Assembly: GCA_022579005.1 (NCBI GenBank)
Contig: MU401776.1
Coordinates: 1 to 34,844, forward strand
Reading direction: 5' to 3'
Length of the DNA stretch: 34,844 bases
From: Poronia punctata
Taxonomy: Eukaryota; Ascomycota; Sordariomycetes; Xylariales; Xylariaceae
Each line of letters starts with the position of its first letter. Position 1 is the stretch's first letter. Shown piece by piece: positions 1 through 12,563 of this stretch. The notes below the pieces were generated by a model. The model saw only the letters and a list, made by a program, of their open reading frames with translations, ran no database searches and was not told the DNA's origin. The position numbers and the translations under genes are program-made.

Positions 1-3000
1 AAATTATTATAATAAAGTTAAATTAATTAAAAATAAATTAATTTTTTAAATAAAATATATACTTAATTTTAAAAATATACTAAATTATATTATATGTTTT
101 ATAGTTTTTTTATATTTTCTTTAGCTTAGATTTGTTTGTAAATATTTTTACTTTTAAAATCTTGTTTTTATACTTGTTAAATTAATTTTTATAAAAATTA
201 AAATAGCTTATTTATTTATATATTCTTTTTAGCTAATATGTTTTTAGCTATTTTTTAAAATACTAATTATATAATAATAAACTAAATCTTATTTAATTTA
301 ACTACACATAAGCAATTTGCTAACATATAAAGCTATTTTTTTTAAATAGTAGTATTAGCTACTGCTAATTTTTTTTTAATTATAAAAAATAAGTTATTAT
401 TAATATATGTATTACTAAAGTAATTAAGCTTTTATAAAAAGGAATTAGCTTTATTTTGCTTACTTTTTTTATACTTTATTATAAAGTTATAAAGTATTAA
501 AAATAAATATTATTTAGCTTGCTAACTATTTAATTTAGCTATTTTTATAAATAACTAAAAGTTGCTATAATTAAATAATACTTTAATAAGTACTATACTA
601 CTTTATAAATAATGCTGCTAATACTTAAAATAAGCAATAATTATAAGCATTTTTTAATTAAGTATACTATATTTTAATTTTAATTTATTAAACTTTTAAA
701 AATAAAATAAAATAAGTTTTTATTAACTTTGATTATTATACTATAAAAGTATTTTTATAAGTATAACTTTAAATATATTAGTTTTTACTTTTATTAGCTT
801 TTTAAAATTAAAATAAACAAAAAGTGTAGCTTTAACAAAAGCTTTTTTTAATTATTTAAAAGCTTTTTACTAATAAATATTAAAAGTTATTTAGCTATTT
901 TTTACTTCTTTTTTAGTACTACTTATTATTTAATATAAAAGCTTTAAAATATAAAAAGATTTTTTAATAAAACGTTAATAAAAGTTATAAAACCTTAAAA
1001 ATTGTTATATTTGCTTATAAGTTTTTAAAATAAGCTATTTTAAAATAGTTTTAATCTTTATAAGATTTATTTTAATACTTTTATTTAAAATTATATATTT
1101 TAAAAATTTTAAATTTTTTTAATAAAATTAACATTTAAACACTTTAGTATATAAGTTTGCTTTTTATAGCTTTTTAATAATAGTTTAAATATAGTTTTTA
1201 TATAATTTTATATTTTTTAAAAAAATAAATATATTATTTAAATATACTATATAATAAGTATTAAGCACTTTTTTAAATACTTTTTATATATAGTTTTAAA
1301 AAGTAGTAAAAGCACTTAATAAACCTATTAGCATTATAAAAAGTTTATAATACTTATATTTTATTTAAAATATATATTTTTTTTTTCCTTTTTTATTTAT
1401 ATTAAATAATATATATTTTTTAAATTAATCTTTAAAAATATTTTAATATTAAACACTTTATTTAACAACTTTAAAATAAATAAAAAAGTATATTAATTTT
1501 TCTTTAAAACCTTATAAAAACCTTTATAGTTAATATATAGTTTTAAAGTTCCGTTTTTTTTAGTACAAAAAAAATAAGTGCTTTTACTAAGCTTTTTATT
1601 TTTTATATTTTTTTATTTTTTAATATATTAGCTATTTATGTTTTTAATATTTATAACTTATTATAAGCTAAAAAGTAAATTAAATAATAAAAAACAACTA
1701 CATTTTTTATAAATTAATTAATAAATCTTTTTTATTAATATAAAAAAGTAAATTAGTATTGTTAACATTAAAAAACTTAAATAAGTTTTAAAAATCCTTT
1801 AAAATAAGCGCAAAACTTAATTAATTCTTTTTTAATTCTAATTTCTAAATATTTAAAAGTATTAGTTTTAAAACTTAAATATTACTTAGCAATAAACTTC
1901 TTTTTTACATTTTTTAGCAAATTAGTAAAAATGTACTATATAATAATCTAATTTCCTAAGTTTAAAATCTTATTAATTTTTAGCTAAATTTAGTATAATT
2001 TTTTTAAAACTTAAAATTAATTAAAATAGTAATAAAAAGCTTTTTTTTAATTAATTATTTTTTAAAATAATAATATATAGTTGCTTAATTATTTATTTTT
2101 ATTTTTTATAATTTTTTAATTTAAATAGTACCTAATACGCTTTATATATTTTTAATAAACCTTATAATATATTTTATAATTTAAGTATTTTTATTAAAGC
2201 AAGTTAAAGTTTATACTTAATTATAAATAAATAACTAATATAATTAGATTTAGCATAAAAATCTAAATTAGCATATGTTTAAATTTTTTAATTTAATTTT
2301 ATAAAAAAAAATAGTATATAAAGTATAAAACCGTTATAAAGTAAATAAAGATACGCTTTAATTTAGCAGCTTAGTTACTTAGCTTTTAACTAAGCTACCT
2401 TATAGTTTTTCTAATTAAATTAAAGTTCTTTTAAAATAAAAAACATTAATTTATTTACTTATAGTTTTCTTTTTTCTTTTATTTCTTTATTAAAGGTTAT
2501 TTTTTAAATCTTTTTTTTATTTCCATTTTCTTAACAATTTAAACATTTGTTTATATAATACTTATTCTTTTTATAAGCATAGCATTAAATCTTTTTTAAA
2601 GTAGCGTTTAGATTTTAATTAAAATTAAGTAAAATTTAGTTTAATTTTAGTTTTTTTTACGTTAATTTTCCTTTTTTAAATTTTAATTTTTAAATAAATG
2701 TTTATCTTCTTTTAATTTTTAATTATAAAAAAAATTACTTTTTTAACTAAAATTAAATTTTTAATTTTAATTTAACTTTAAATTATATAGTCTTTATTAA
2801 AATTTTAAAAAGCTTTTAAAAGTAAGTTTCTTTTTTTTATTATAATTTATTAATTCTTATTTTTTTACTACTATATTAACTATGTTAACTTTTTTTATAG
2901 CAATTTGTTGCTATAATAGTTAAATTTTTTTTTTAGCAAATTAGTTAATTTTTACTTATATATCTAAGTTTAATCCTTATTTAATTGTTTTATATATTAA

Positions 3001-5949
3001 CTTTTTAATAGTTTAAGTTAATAATTAAATAATTGTAGATCTTTTTATAGTTTTTAATTGCAGTTTTTAAGTTAGTTTTATATAAACGCTTTTAACATAC
3101 TAAATTAATAAATTAATATTTTAGTTTATAATAAAAAGTAATCTTAATTATTAATAAGTTAAACTTATTTTTAGTTTAAAACAGTAGCAAGTTTATTTTA
3201 AAATACATTTTTATATTCTTGTTCTATTTAATATTAAGCATACAATATCTTGTATTAATTTATTTATAATTTTTAAGTATTTAATTAATAAGTTAATTTT
3301 TTTTATTTATTTAACCTATTAAAAATATATAAAGTTTATATTTAACTTTAAATAAGTAAACTTTGTAATTTTACTAAAATCTACTTTTTTAGTATTTTAA
3401 ATAGCTTTATTAAAGCTTTACCTTTAGTTTATACCTATTTTATAAGTAAATTAATTATTATAAGTCATAATCTTATTAATTAGTAGCAAATTAATATTAT
3501 AGCTTATTATAAGTTAAAGTTTATAATTTATAAGTATTGCCTATAGCTTTTATTTTAGTTTAATTTTTTAATTTTTTTTAAAAAGGTTTTTAAGTTATTA
3601 AATCTTATCTTCTATTGCTTAATAATGCAATTTTATTTTTAATAAACATTTTAAGCATCCTTTTAAACTTAATACAAATTATTAGTATTTTAAACTTAAA
3701 TAAAAAATAATTCCCTATTATTTTCTTTAGCACTTAGTTAAAAGTAAAATATCTTTTTTAGTTATAAGTAACCGTAAATAAAGTAACAAAATTATTAAAG
3801 TAAAATTTAATATACAGCTTTAATACTTAAGCAATTAGTTAAGTATAACTATTATAATATTTAAAGTAGTGTTTTATATATAAACTATTATTTAAAAGAA
3901 AGATTGCCTTTAAGACTGCTTTAAGCTATAGTTTTTATAGGTATATAGTAAGTACTTATATATCTTTCTTTACATATGGTCTTATATAGTAATTAACATT
4001 ATATTTATATTATTTAAGCGTTATACTAGGTTTTATTTTATTTTACCTATATATAAGCCGCAATTTTTATATAAGTCTTTTAAATTTTTAACTAATATAG
4101 CTTTATAGCTATTTAGCAGCAAACTTAGCTTTTTAGCTATTATAATAAACTTTTTTATACTATTAAAAGCTTTACTAGCTTTTAAAATATTATAATTTAT
4201 ATGCAAATTAAATAGTTAATAAAACTTATTAAAGCAAAGTTAGTATTATTAAATACTTTTTATACTAATTTTGTAGTTATTATAGCTATTAAAATATATT
4301 AAAATGCCCGTTTTTATAAAAAGCCTTATTACTATTTTTACATTTTCTAGCTTAAAAGCCCTTTACTATATATTCTTTATAATATAAATAGCTATAACTT
4401 TTTTTTAGCTAATAGTTTATTTCTTTAGTAGTTAACTTGCTTTTTTAAAGTGCTTTATATAAAAATTTAATTTTTTATAAAGCTACTTTTTAAAACTACC
4501 ATTAAACTTTATATTTAAAGCTTAAAAGTAAGCAGTAAAGCTAAGCAAAATAAAGGCAGTAAAAACGTCTATTTCTTTTAGCATAGCTTTAACCTTTTTT
4601 GTTTTATAAAAAAAAAATTTAATAACTAGTAAACAGTTTTTCTTTTAGTATAAGTAGCTAAGTTAATATATATTTATTTTTTAAACAATTTTTTATTATT
4701 ATACGCGCTTTTATTAAATTTAATAATAATACTATTATAATAAAGCAGCTGTTTTTTTAAAAAAACAATGCTTTTGCTATAAAAAATTACTAAAAGCTTT
4801 AATATATTAAAGTAATACTTATTAGCTATTATTGCTAATACTAAAGTAGCTTGCTATTTACTTTACTTGCTATAGTTTAATTTACTTCATATTAACTTTA
4901 AGCCTTTAATATTATAAGTATACTTATTAATAAATTTAAATAATAAAAGCATTTTATTAAAGTTAATAATTTAGCTAGGGCTAAACTTATTAAATATAAT
5001 ACCTTATATTAAATTACTTATTAAAGTAACGTTTTTTTAGTTTAATTTATTATAAAAGTTTTGCTAAATAAACTATAAAAATTTATTAGTATAATAAACA
5101 ATTTTTAATAAGACTTTTATTAAAGCATACGTTACTTGCTAGCAGCTTATTTAAAAGCAATTTAAAAACCTACAAAATTAACTATTTAAAAAAACAAAAT
5201 ATAAAAGCATTTAAAATATAAGATTTTAAAAAATAATAATGCTTTTTGCTTAAACTAATGCTTGCTAATAAGCTAGCAAGCTTTTTAAGCTTTATAAAAC
5301 GCTTTTTAAAGCTAAATTTTTAGCTTAAGCTAATAAAAGCTATAATAAAGGATTTTACTATTAAATAAAGCTTTATGCTGCTGCTATTACTTTAAAATTA
5401 TAGTTTTATTACTTATTTTAAAATTTATAGCAGCTTTATATAAAAACAGCCGCTAAAAGCTACTTTTAATAAGTATAGCGGCTTTAAAAAGTTAGCTACT
5501 TATAAAAAACCGACTTTATTTATTTATAATAAATAAAATATAATAGTTTTTAAAAAATAATAGCATTTTAACCTTTTAGCGCTGCAAATAGCTTTATATA
5601 ACCTTTTAAACAGGCTTAAAAAGCTTATAATTAGCCCTTATAAAAAGCTTTTTTTATTACCTTTAAGCTTAGGTAGTTAAGCTTTTATAAGTAGTACTAT
5701 ATTAATTTTTATTGCAAATTTAAATAAATTAAAGTCTAGATTAATTAAACTACAAAAAAGGCAAGTATATAAGTTTGTTAATTAAAAAAAAACTAAATAT
5801 AAACATTATATTATAGCAAATTATTAAAATAAAAAAATAATTTTATAAAGATTTTTTAATATTTACCTATATAAATCTTTTACTTAAAATAGCTAATCTA
5901 TTTACTAAATGTTTTTAGCAATTTTAGCGCCGGTTGCAGTTTTTTTAAA

Positions 5950-6460
5950 AAATGCAGTATATTTTATTTTAAGTTTTTAAGTTTGCTTTTTAGTTTTTTG
6001 CTTTTTTTATTGCGTTTATTATTACTTTTTTGTTTTTAGCTATTTATAAATTTAGCTTAACTATTAGGTAGTTTTTTTAGTTTTTATTGTTTATTTTTAG
6101 TATTAGGTTTATTAAGCTTATTTATATTATTACTAGTTATTTGCCTAGCAGTTATAAACTAGACTTAGTTTTTAATTTAAATCCTTTTACTAAATATTAT
6201 ATTATTACTTAAAAATATAAAAATAAAAAAGTATAAAGGTTTAAGTAATAAAGTAGTTATAAAGTAATATTGCTAGGAATTTTAAAAACTAAGTATATTA
6301 AATAACTTTTATTTAGTTAACTAAATAAGTAACTAAATTAGCCTTAAAAAAAGTATAACTAGCTAAACTATAGCTAATAGTTAGTATAAGTTTAGCTTAT
6401 ATATAGTTTATATACTAATAGCGCAGCTAGTAGGTTTTATAAATAGGTGCCCTATTATAT
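5950..6460 (+). repeat. Direct repeat, copy 1 (LTR-like pair)
   Basis: About 510 bp that matches 10245-10769 in the same orientation. Shared landmarks are a TTTAGCTATTTNTAAATTTAGCTTAA-like start, the stretch around TTATAAAGTAATATTGCTAG, and AACTATAGCTAATAGTTAGT near the end. Similarity fades just past CTATTATAT at about 6460. Boundaries are approximate (tens of bases). Two same-orientation copies about 4.3 kb apart could be the LTRs of a dead retroelement of about 4.8 kb, or two independent insertions. The interior is too degraded to show gag or pol. Confidence 0.7.
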
Positions 6461-8498
6461 AAGTATATTTATTAGGCTTTTAAAAATGTTTTGCTAATTT
6501 TTTATAAAAGTACTTATATAATTTGCATTTTTTCTTTTTTTTTAACTTTTTAAAAAATAATCTTTTTAAGCTACTTTTAGTAATAGCAAATATAGCTATA
6601 TATTTTGCTTTTTTTAAACTAGTATTTAATTACTAAGTTAGCTATAAGCTAATTCTTTTTTATTATTATAAAAAAAGGTTTACTTTTTACTTACTTATAA
6701 AAAAATCGACTTTTTTTTAAGTAGGTTACTTTAATTAAAGCTTTAGCTAAAGTATATATAATAAACTTTTAACTATAAGTAGCTTTTTAACTTTTTTAAG
6801 CTTATAGTTAAGCGCTTTATAATAAACTATAGTTTATTTTTTATATTTTTTATTAAACTTAATATTACTTTTTTTAGCTTTAGCAAAAACTTTTTAGTAT
6901 TACTTTTAAGTAATTAAATAATAGTTAACTTTATAAAGCGTAATAATATTATATAATATTTTAATTTAGTTTTAAAGTATTAGCTAGCTACTTTTTATTT
7001 ATATTGTATTAACTTATATATAATACTTTATATTAACAGTTTTTTTAACTTAAGCTTAAAGCATATTAATTTAAAGCTGCTTATATACTTTATATTATAT
7101 ATTTTATATTTTAAAGCTTTATTAAATAGTAAGATTTTTATTAATTTAAGTTATTATAAACTATTATATTATTTTTTAAAGTTTATTACTTTTTTTTTTT
7201 TTTTTTTTAGCTTTATGCAGTACTTTTTAGCGCTATAACGCTTAAGTTTTTAAAGCATAGTTACTTTAAAAAGGCGTTTAAAAACTTTTTTAAAGTTATA
7301 TTTAAAAAAGTACTTATTTAAGTTAATATTTTTTTAAATACTTTTAGTAGTAGTAGCAATTTTAAAAGTTTTAAACTATTGCTTTTAGTTTTAAAAATAA
7401 GCAAGCTTTATATAAAACTTAATAAATATAAAAATATTATTAAATATTTTAATAATTATTAAATTATACTATATAATAATTAAAAATGTTTTAAAAAAAG
7501 TATATAATATAAAAAATATTAGCTTATTAGATAAAAACTAATATAATTAGCAAAAAAATATTATATAACTATATAAAGCTAGCTTTTAAAAAAAGTAATT
7601 TTATATAAGCACTAGTTTTTTAATAGTAAACTAAGCTTATAACTTTAATAAATTATATTAACTATATTTAGCAAAGTAAAAAGTAAAAATAGTACTAAAA
7701 TTAGCATAGCTAGTATATATTAAATATATAAAATTAATTAATATATATATATAACTAGTTTATAAGTATACGTTGCTTAACCTTTATAATTAAGCAATAT
7801 TTATATTTATATTAATTATATATTAATTAAGTAGTTTAACTTATACTTTAACTATAAGTGCTATAAAGTAAATTATGCTTATTACTTACTTAAGTAATAA
7901 GTAAAATGCGCTTTATGCTTTTTACTTTCTTAATATTGCATACTTTTTATTTTAGCTTTATTTTTAATATTATAATTATTAAACAATTTAAAAGTATTTT
8001 TACTTAGTACTATATAATATATATACTTTATACTAAATATATAAACCTTTTTTTTATTAATTATTATATATAACCTTATTATTAATAAACCTAAAATAAT
8101 TAGAGCGTAATTTATAAAGTGCGTAGTTAATTTCTTAATTAACACGCTATATACATTATATTTTTTAAAATAAGCTTTACTTATTTTTTTAATATTAAAT
8201 TAATTATTGCTTAATTTGCTAATGTGTGCTAAATGCTCTTTTACTTTAATAGTAACTACCTAGTTATCTTTAAAGTAAACCTATTATTTATTATAGTTAA
8301 TATTAAAGCCATTTAAACTAAAATTAACTAGCTTATTATTATAATAGTATAAAATAACTAAAAAAAGATTAAAATAATTTGAATATTTACAACTATTATT
8401 ATAAAAGCTATAATATTATAAAAGCTATAATATTATAAATTAAAGTGTTATTTATAGCTATAAAATAAACTAATATATTAGCTTATTTTAAAAGGGTA

Positions 8499-8725
8499 TA
8501 TTAAAACTAATAAGTTATAAAATAATAAAAATTAATATAATGCTTATATAGTAAAAGTAATATAGCTATAGTAAAAACTACTATAAAAAAAGGTCTTTTT
8601 ATAAAAAGTCTTTCTTTACTTATTTAGTATAAGAAAATTTTATAGTAAAAAGAAGTTTTCCTTTTTTATGTATATATTAATTAATATATATAATTTAGCT
8701 AATCTGCTTAGTTTTAATAGTAAGT
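8499..8725 (+). repeat. Degenerate copy of a dispersed repeat (family R2)
   Basis: This stretch aligns with 34554-34785 in the same orientation, and with 11360-11584 as the reverse complement. Shared landmarks in order: a TTAAAACTAATAAG-like start, AATTAATATAATGCTTATA, ACTACTATAAAAAAAGGTC, CTTTACTTATTTAGTAT, and ATTAATTAATATATATAATT. Compared with the right-end copy, nearly all differences are G to A or C to T. It is therefore a mutated relative of that copy. Boundaries are approximate. Confidence 0.75.
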
Positions 8726-10244
8726 ACTTTAATATAACTACATTTTAACTAAATTTTTAAAAATTTATTTTTAAATATTTACTATAAAACTATTAAATAA
8801 AAATTATATTTAATAATATATTTAATTAATTTATTTTTAATTAAAATATTAAAAGCTTAAATATGTTTTATTTTTTATATATTATATATAATACTTACTT
8901 AAAAGTTTTTTTAATTTTTTATATATTAACTATTTAAAAACTTATTATATAAGTTATTTAGCACTTTATTAGCTTTTTATTTAGTTTTAAGTATAAAAAT
9001 AATAAAATATTTAATTTTTATAAGTATTTTTTAAAGAGCTTTTTTATATAATATTAACTTAAGCTTTTATATTTATATTTATAATAACTTTATTTAGCCT
9101 TTGTTTACTACTTAAAAAACCTATAAATATTGCTTAAAATAGCTTTATAATACTAAACGCTTTATAAAACATTTCTAAGATAAATTAAATATATTATTTT
9201 ACTTTAGCTTAGCTTTTAACGTTTTATTTTTAAAATTTCACTAAGTTATTTAAATCTTTTATACTTTATTTTTAAGGTATTTAAATAGTTTTTGTTTAAC
9301 TTTATTTAATTAGTAAATTAATATATATTGCTTATTTTTTAAGCAATACTTAGCTATATCGCTTTTTTAATTATAATAATTATACTTTATAAAGCAATTA
9401 TTAATATATGCTAATTTACTTTTATTTTAATTTATATATTGCTTAAATAAGTTATTAGATTTCTTTTAATTACTTAAGCGCTTTTAAGTATTTACTAATT
9501 TCTTTTACTTTAGCAAGCGTTTAGCATATTTTTACTTTTATAATAGTTTATACTTTTTAGTAGCATAGTACTAAGTAGTTTATTAAAACTTTTTTTTTTA
9601 TATACTTATACTAATAATTAAAAGCTAGTTAGCTATTATTTTTTTATAATATAGCACTATTAAGCTTTTATATTAATACTTGCTAATTAATTTTTTTAAG
9701 CTTTTATGTTTTTAAATTATAGCTTTTAATTAACGTCTTTTATTAAATAAATTTTTTAAAGTTTTTAAAAGTAGCTTTTTAAAAACGTTTTTATGATTTA
9801 GCATAGTTTTATAAAAATGCGAATTTATTTAAATATTAAACTTAGCTTATATTAAAGCTTATATAATTTATATTAAATCTTTATAGCTAGGCTTTTACTA
9901 ATTGCTTTTTTTATAGCTATAAACTAGTTTTTAATTTTTATAGTAATAATATTTTACTTTAGCTACTTATAATAATATATAAAAGCTTTAACATTATTTT
10001 TTAATTATAGCTTTTTTTGCTTAGTAACTAGCTAAAACCAATATATATTTTAATTTATTATATTAATAATTTAATTTAAAAAATTATTTATTTAACTTTT
10101 TAAACTTATATTAAAGCTTTTATAATAAAATCTGGTTTTAAAAAAGCTTTTATATATTAGCAGGTTAAAGTAAGATATTTTCTTAGCTTTTTAACCTTTT
10201 ATTCCTTTTTCTAAGTTATTGTTTAGTAGCTAATAAATTACTTT

Positions 10245-10769
10245 AATAAGTAGCTCTTTTTATTTTAAGTTTTTTAGTTTGCTATTAAGTTTTTTGGTTT
10301 TTTTTACGTTTATTATAGCTTTTTTATTTTTAGCTATTTTTAAATTTAGCTTAATTATTAACTAGTTTTTTTAATTTTTATTGCTTATTTTTAATATTTT
10401 TAATATTAAGTTTATTAAGCTTATTTACATTATTGCTAGTTATTTGCTTAGTAATTATAAACTATGCTTAGTTTTTAGTTTAAATTTCTTTCCCTAAATA
10501 TTATATTATAACTTAAAATATAAAAATAAACAAGTATAAAAGTTAAAGTAATAAAGTAGTTATAAAGTAATATTGCTAGCAATTTTAAAAACTAAGTATA
10601 TTAAATAATTTTTATTTAGTTAACTAAGTAAATAACTAAGCTAGCTAAGAAAATAAAAAAGTATAACTAGCTAAACTATAGCTAATAGTTAGTATAAGTT
10701 TAGCTTATATATAGTTTATATACTAATAATATAGCTAGTAAGTTTTATAAGTAAGTGCTTTATTATATT
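10245..10769 (+). repeat. Direct repeat, copy 2 (LTR-like pair)
   Basis: Second copy of the repeat at 5950-6460. The best conserved part is 10560-10740, where long runs are identical to copy 1, including the section ending in AGTTTATATACTAATA. Remaining differences are largely C/T and G/A, as expected if both copies were mutated by RIP. After about 10769 the two copies have unrelated sequence. Its position relative to copy 1 would make it the 3' LTR if the pair belongs to one element. Confidence 0.7.
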
Positions 10770-11359
10770 AAACTTAAATAAAACTAATAAATCTTTTAAA
10801 GTTAAAACTATTTTAAACTATTATTTATTTTATTTTAAAACTAAATTTTAATATATAATTTAAAAAAAATTATAATTATAAAAATAATGAATACCGTTTA
10901 AAATAATAACCTTAAAACGCAAAAAACTTAATTAAAAAATATTAAATTAAAAAAATAAACAAGTTATAAAAAGTATTGTTTAGTTAATTTTATAAAGAAA
11001 AAAAAAACGTAAAAAGCAAAAAAGTAACGCTTTTATACTAAATAATATATATTTAATATATTTATAAACGTTAAAGTTAATGCTAGCTTTTATATAGCTA
11101 GCACTTAATATAATATATTATAAAAAACTTAAAATAAGTTTATATATATATAAATTAAACATTTATAAATTAAATAAAATACTAGCATATTAAATTAATT
11201 ACTTATATTATAAAGTAATTATTTTTATTTTTATTAAATATCTTTTTTAATTATTATTAATTTATAAAATTTACTATTTTACTTTATAATAATTTTTATT
11301 AATTATAATAGCTAAATTATTATATTTATAATATTTTAATAATAATAATAAATAAATTA

Positions 11360-11584
11360 AAACTTTACTTATTAAAACTTAGTAATATACTTAAAATATA
11401 TAATTATATTATTATAATATATATATATATATAAATTGCCTTTTTTACTATAAAGTTTTTTTATACTAATTCTTTTTTATTAAAAAATTCTTTTCTTTAT
11501 AGTAGTCTTTACTTTAGCTATATTCTTTTTACTATATAAGTATTATATTAATTTTAGTTTTCTTATAACCTGTTAGTTTTAATA
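11360..11584 (-). repeat. Degenerate copy of dispersed repeat R2, inverted
   Basis: Read on the minus strand it begins TTAAAACTAACAGG. It continues through AATTAATATAATACTTATAT, GACTACTATAAAGAAAAG and a TTAAGTATATTACTAAG-like tail, matching 8499-8725 and the window-end copy. With 8499-8725 it forms an inverted pair about 3.1 kb apart. It retains some bases lost from 8499-8725 (for example CAGG), so it was mutated to a different extent. It may be a terminal repeat of an element or an independent insertion. The outer boundary is near 11584. Confidence 0.6.
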
Positions 11585-11940
11585 ATATAGTAGGAGCTTA
11601 TTAATTTTGAGCAACACGATGTTTTACACTAAAACTTACTTACTTTAACTACTTACTACGCTTTACTTTTAATATTTAAAAAATAATAAAAAATAAAACA
11701 GGCTAAAAGAAAATAAAGCATTTTTATATATAGTAGTATTTTTCTTTTTAGTTAAGTATTGGCTAAGATATTAAGGTTAAAAGTATATATTACTTTTAAA
11801 GAATTTTTATAATATTTCTAATTAATTAAATAAAATAGGTAGCAACCTAGTTAAAATATTGTTAAATAGAAAATAAAAATCTTTATTTAATAGGCAAGGG
11901 TATATAATTGTTACAGTTTATCTTTTATTTTTTATTATTT

Positions 11941-12563
11941 TTTTAACATTTTACATTTTGGAAACTTTTGCTCGGAATTAATGGGTACCCACTGTAGCTT
12001 GCCTGGCAATACACGGGCATTTTTTAGTCTAATAACTTACAAGTTCTAATAATACCCTCTCTTTTCGTCCCTTAGAACCAAGGGCACTGCATGGAACATC
12101 CTCGGCCATCGTAGGCCGTCTTGCAACTCCGGCGATGACTAAAAAAGGATTCCTTCACATGACACAATCCTATTATTATCCCACGATGCCTTGGCAAGAG
12201 CCCAGGTCCAGACGCGTATAACTGTCGGCTTACTCCACCTACACGCTACGAGCTGGCGGCATCCAACTTCGTAGTAATATCGTAGACTGTTCCTCATCGT
12301 CCTGGCTCGGCACATTACTCTCTGCTGGACCATCAGGCCGTCATGAGGTCGTTCGCGCTGAGATGCCATGGCTCTAGACCCAAAAACCGCTTTAGGCTCG
12401 GGTCTCTAGTTCGAACGCGAAACCGTCGTGTAGCTCGATATCGGCGGGCGCACATGTTGTATAAAGCCCACGGATTTCTCCCCGTTGCTACTGAATACTA
12501 GCCCTCGAGTTTCTACACCGCCTTCTTTCCGCTGAAAACCCGAGCGATACGTTCTGCTTTGAA
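11941..12563. other. Intergenic region between AT-rich block and HD-domain gene
   Basis: Normal-composition DNA starting abruptly after the AT-rich block. No coding region recognised; an open stretch at 12139-12369 (minus) has no recognisable features. A TATA-like site lies near the right end. The region presumably holds the promoter of the gene that starts at 12564. Confidence 0.6.
12460..12466 (+). promoter_or_regulatory. TATA-like box upstream of the HD-domain gene
   Basis: TATAAAG lies 97 bases before the start codon at 12564, in otherwise GC-rich sequence, at a sensible distance for a fungal core promoter. Transcription start was not determined. Confidence 0.35.

Larger units (their letters stand above)
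1..11940. other. Extremely AT-rich, gene-free block (probably RIP-degraded repeats)
   Basis: Almost the whole stretch is A and T, dominated by TTTTTA, TAAAA and TTAGCTA-type words, with very few CG or CA dinucleotides. No credible coding region was found. The only open stretch of note (7930-8145, minus) is a low-complexity Lys/Ile/Tyr/Asn-rich string that looks like chance. Repeats can still be seen inside the block and are listed separately. The composition, and the C-to-T and G-to-A differences against a better preserved copy at the right end of the window, fit repeat-induced point mutation, a fungal defence that mutates duplicated DNA. Composition changes abruptly near 11.94 kb. A centromere-like or subtelomeric AT-rich region is an alternative that cannot be excluded from one window. 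Confidence 0.85.

Noticed and set aside
7930..8145. 71-codon open stretch in the AT-rich block (minus)
   Set aside because: Composed mainly of Lys, Ile, Tyr, Asn and Leu from AT-only codons, and no domain pattern; expected by chance in such DNA.
12139..12369. 76-codon open stretch upstream of the HD gene (minus)
   Set aside because: No signal peptide, no domain, and no conserved motif seen.
12390..12425. GTTCGAAC resembling a tRNA T-loop
   Set aside because: Flanking bases do not form a T-arm, and no acceptor or anticodon arm can be built around it.
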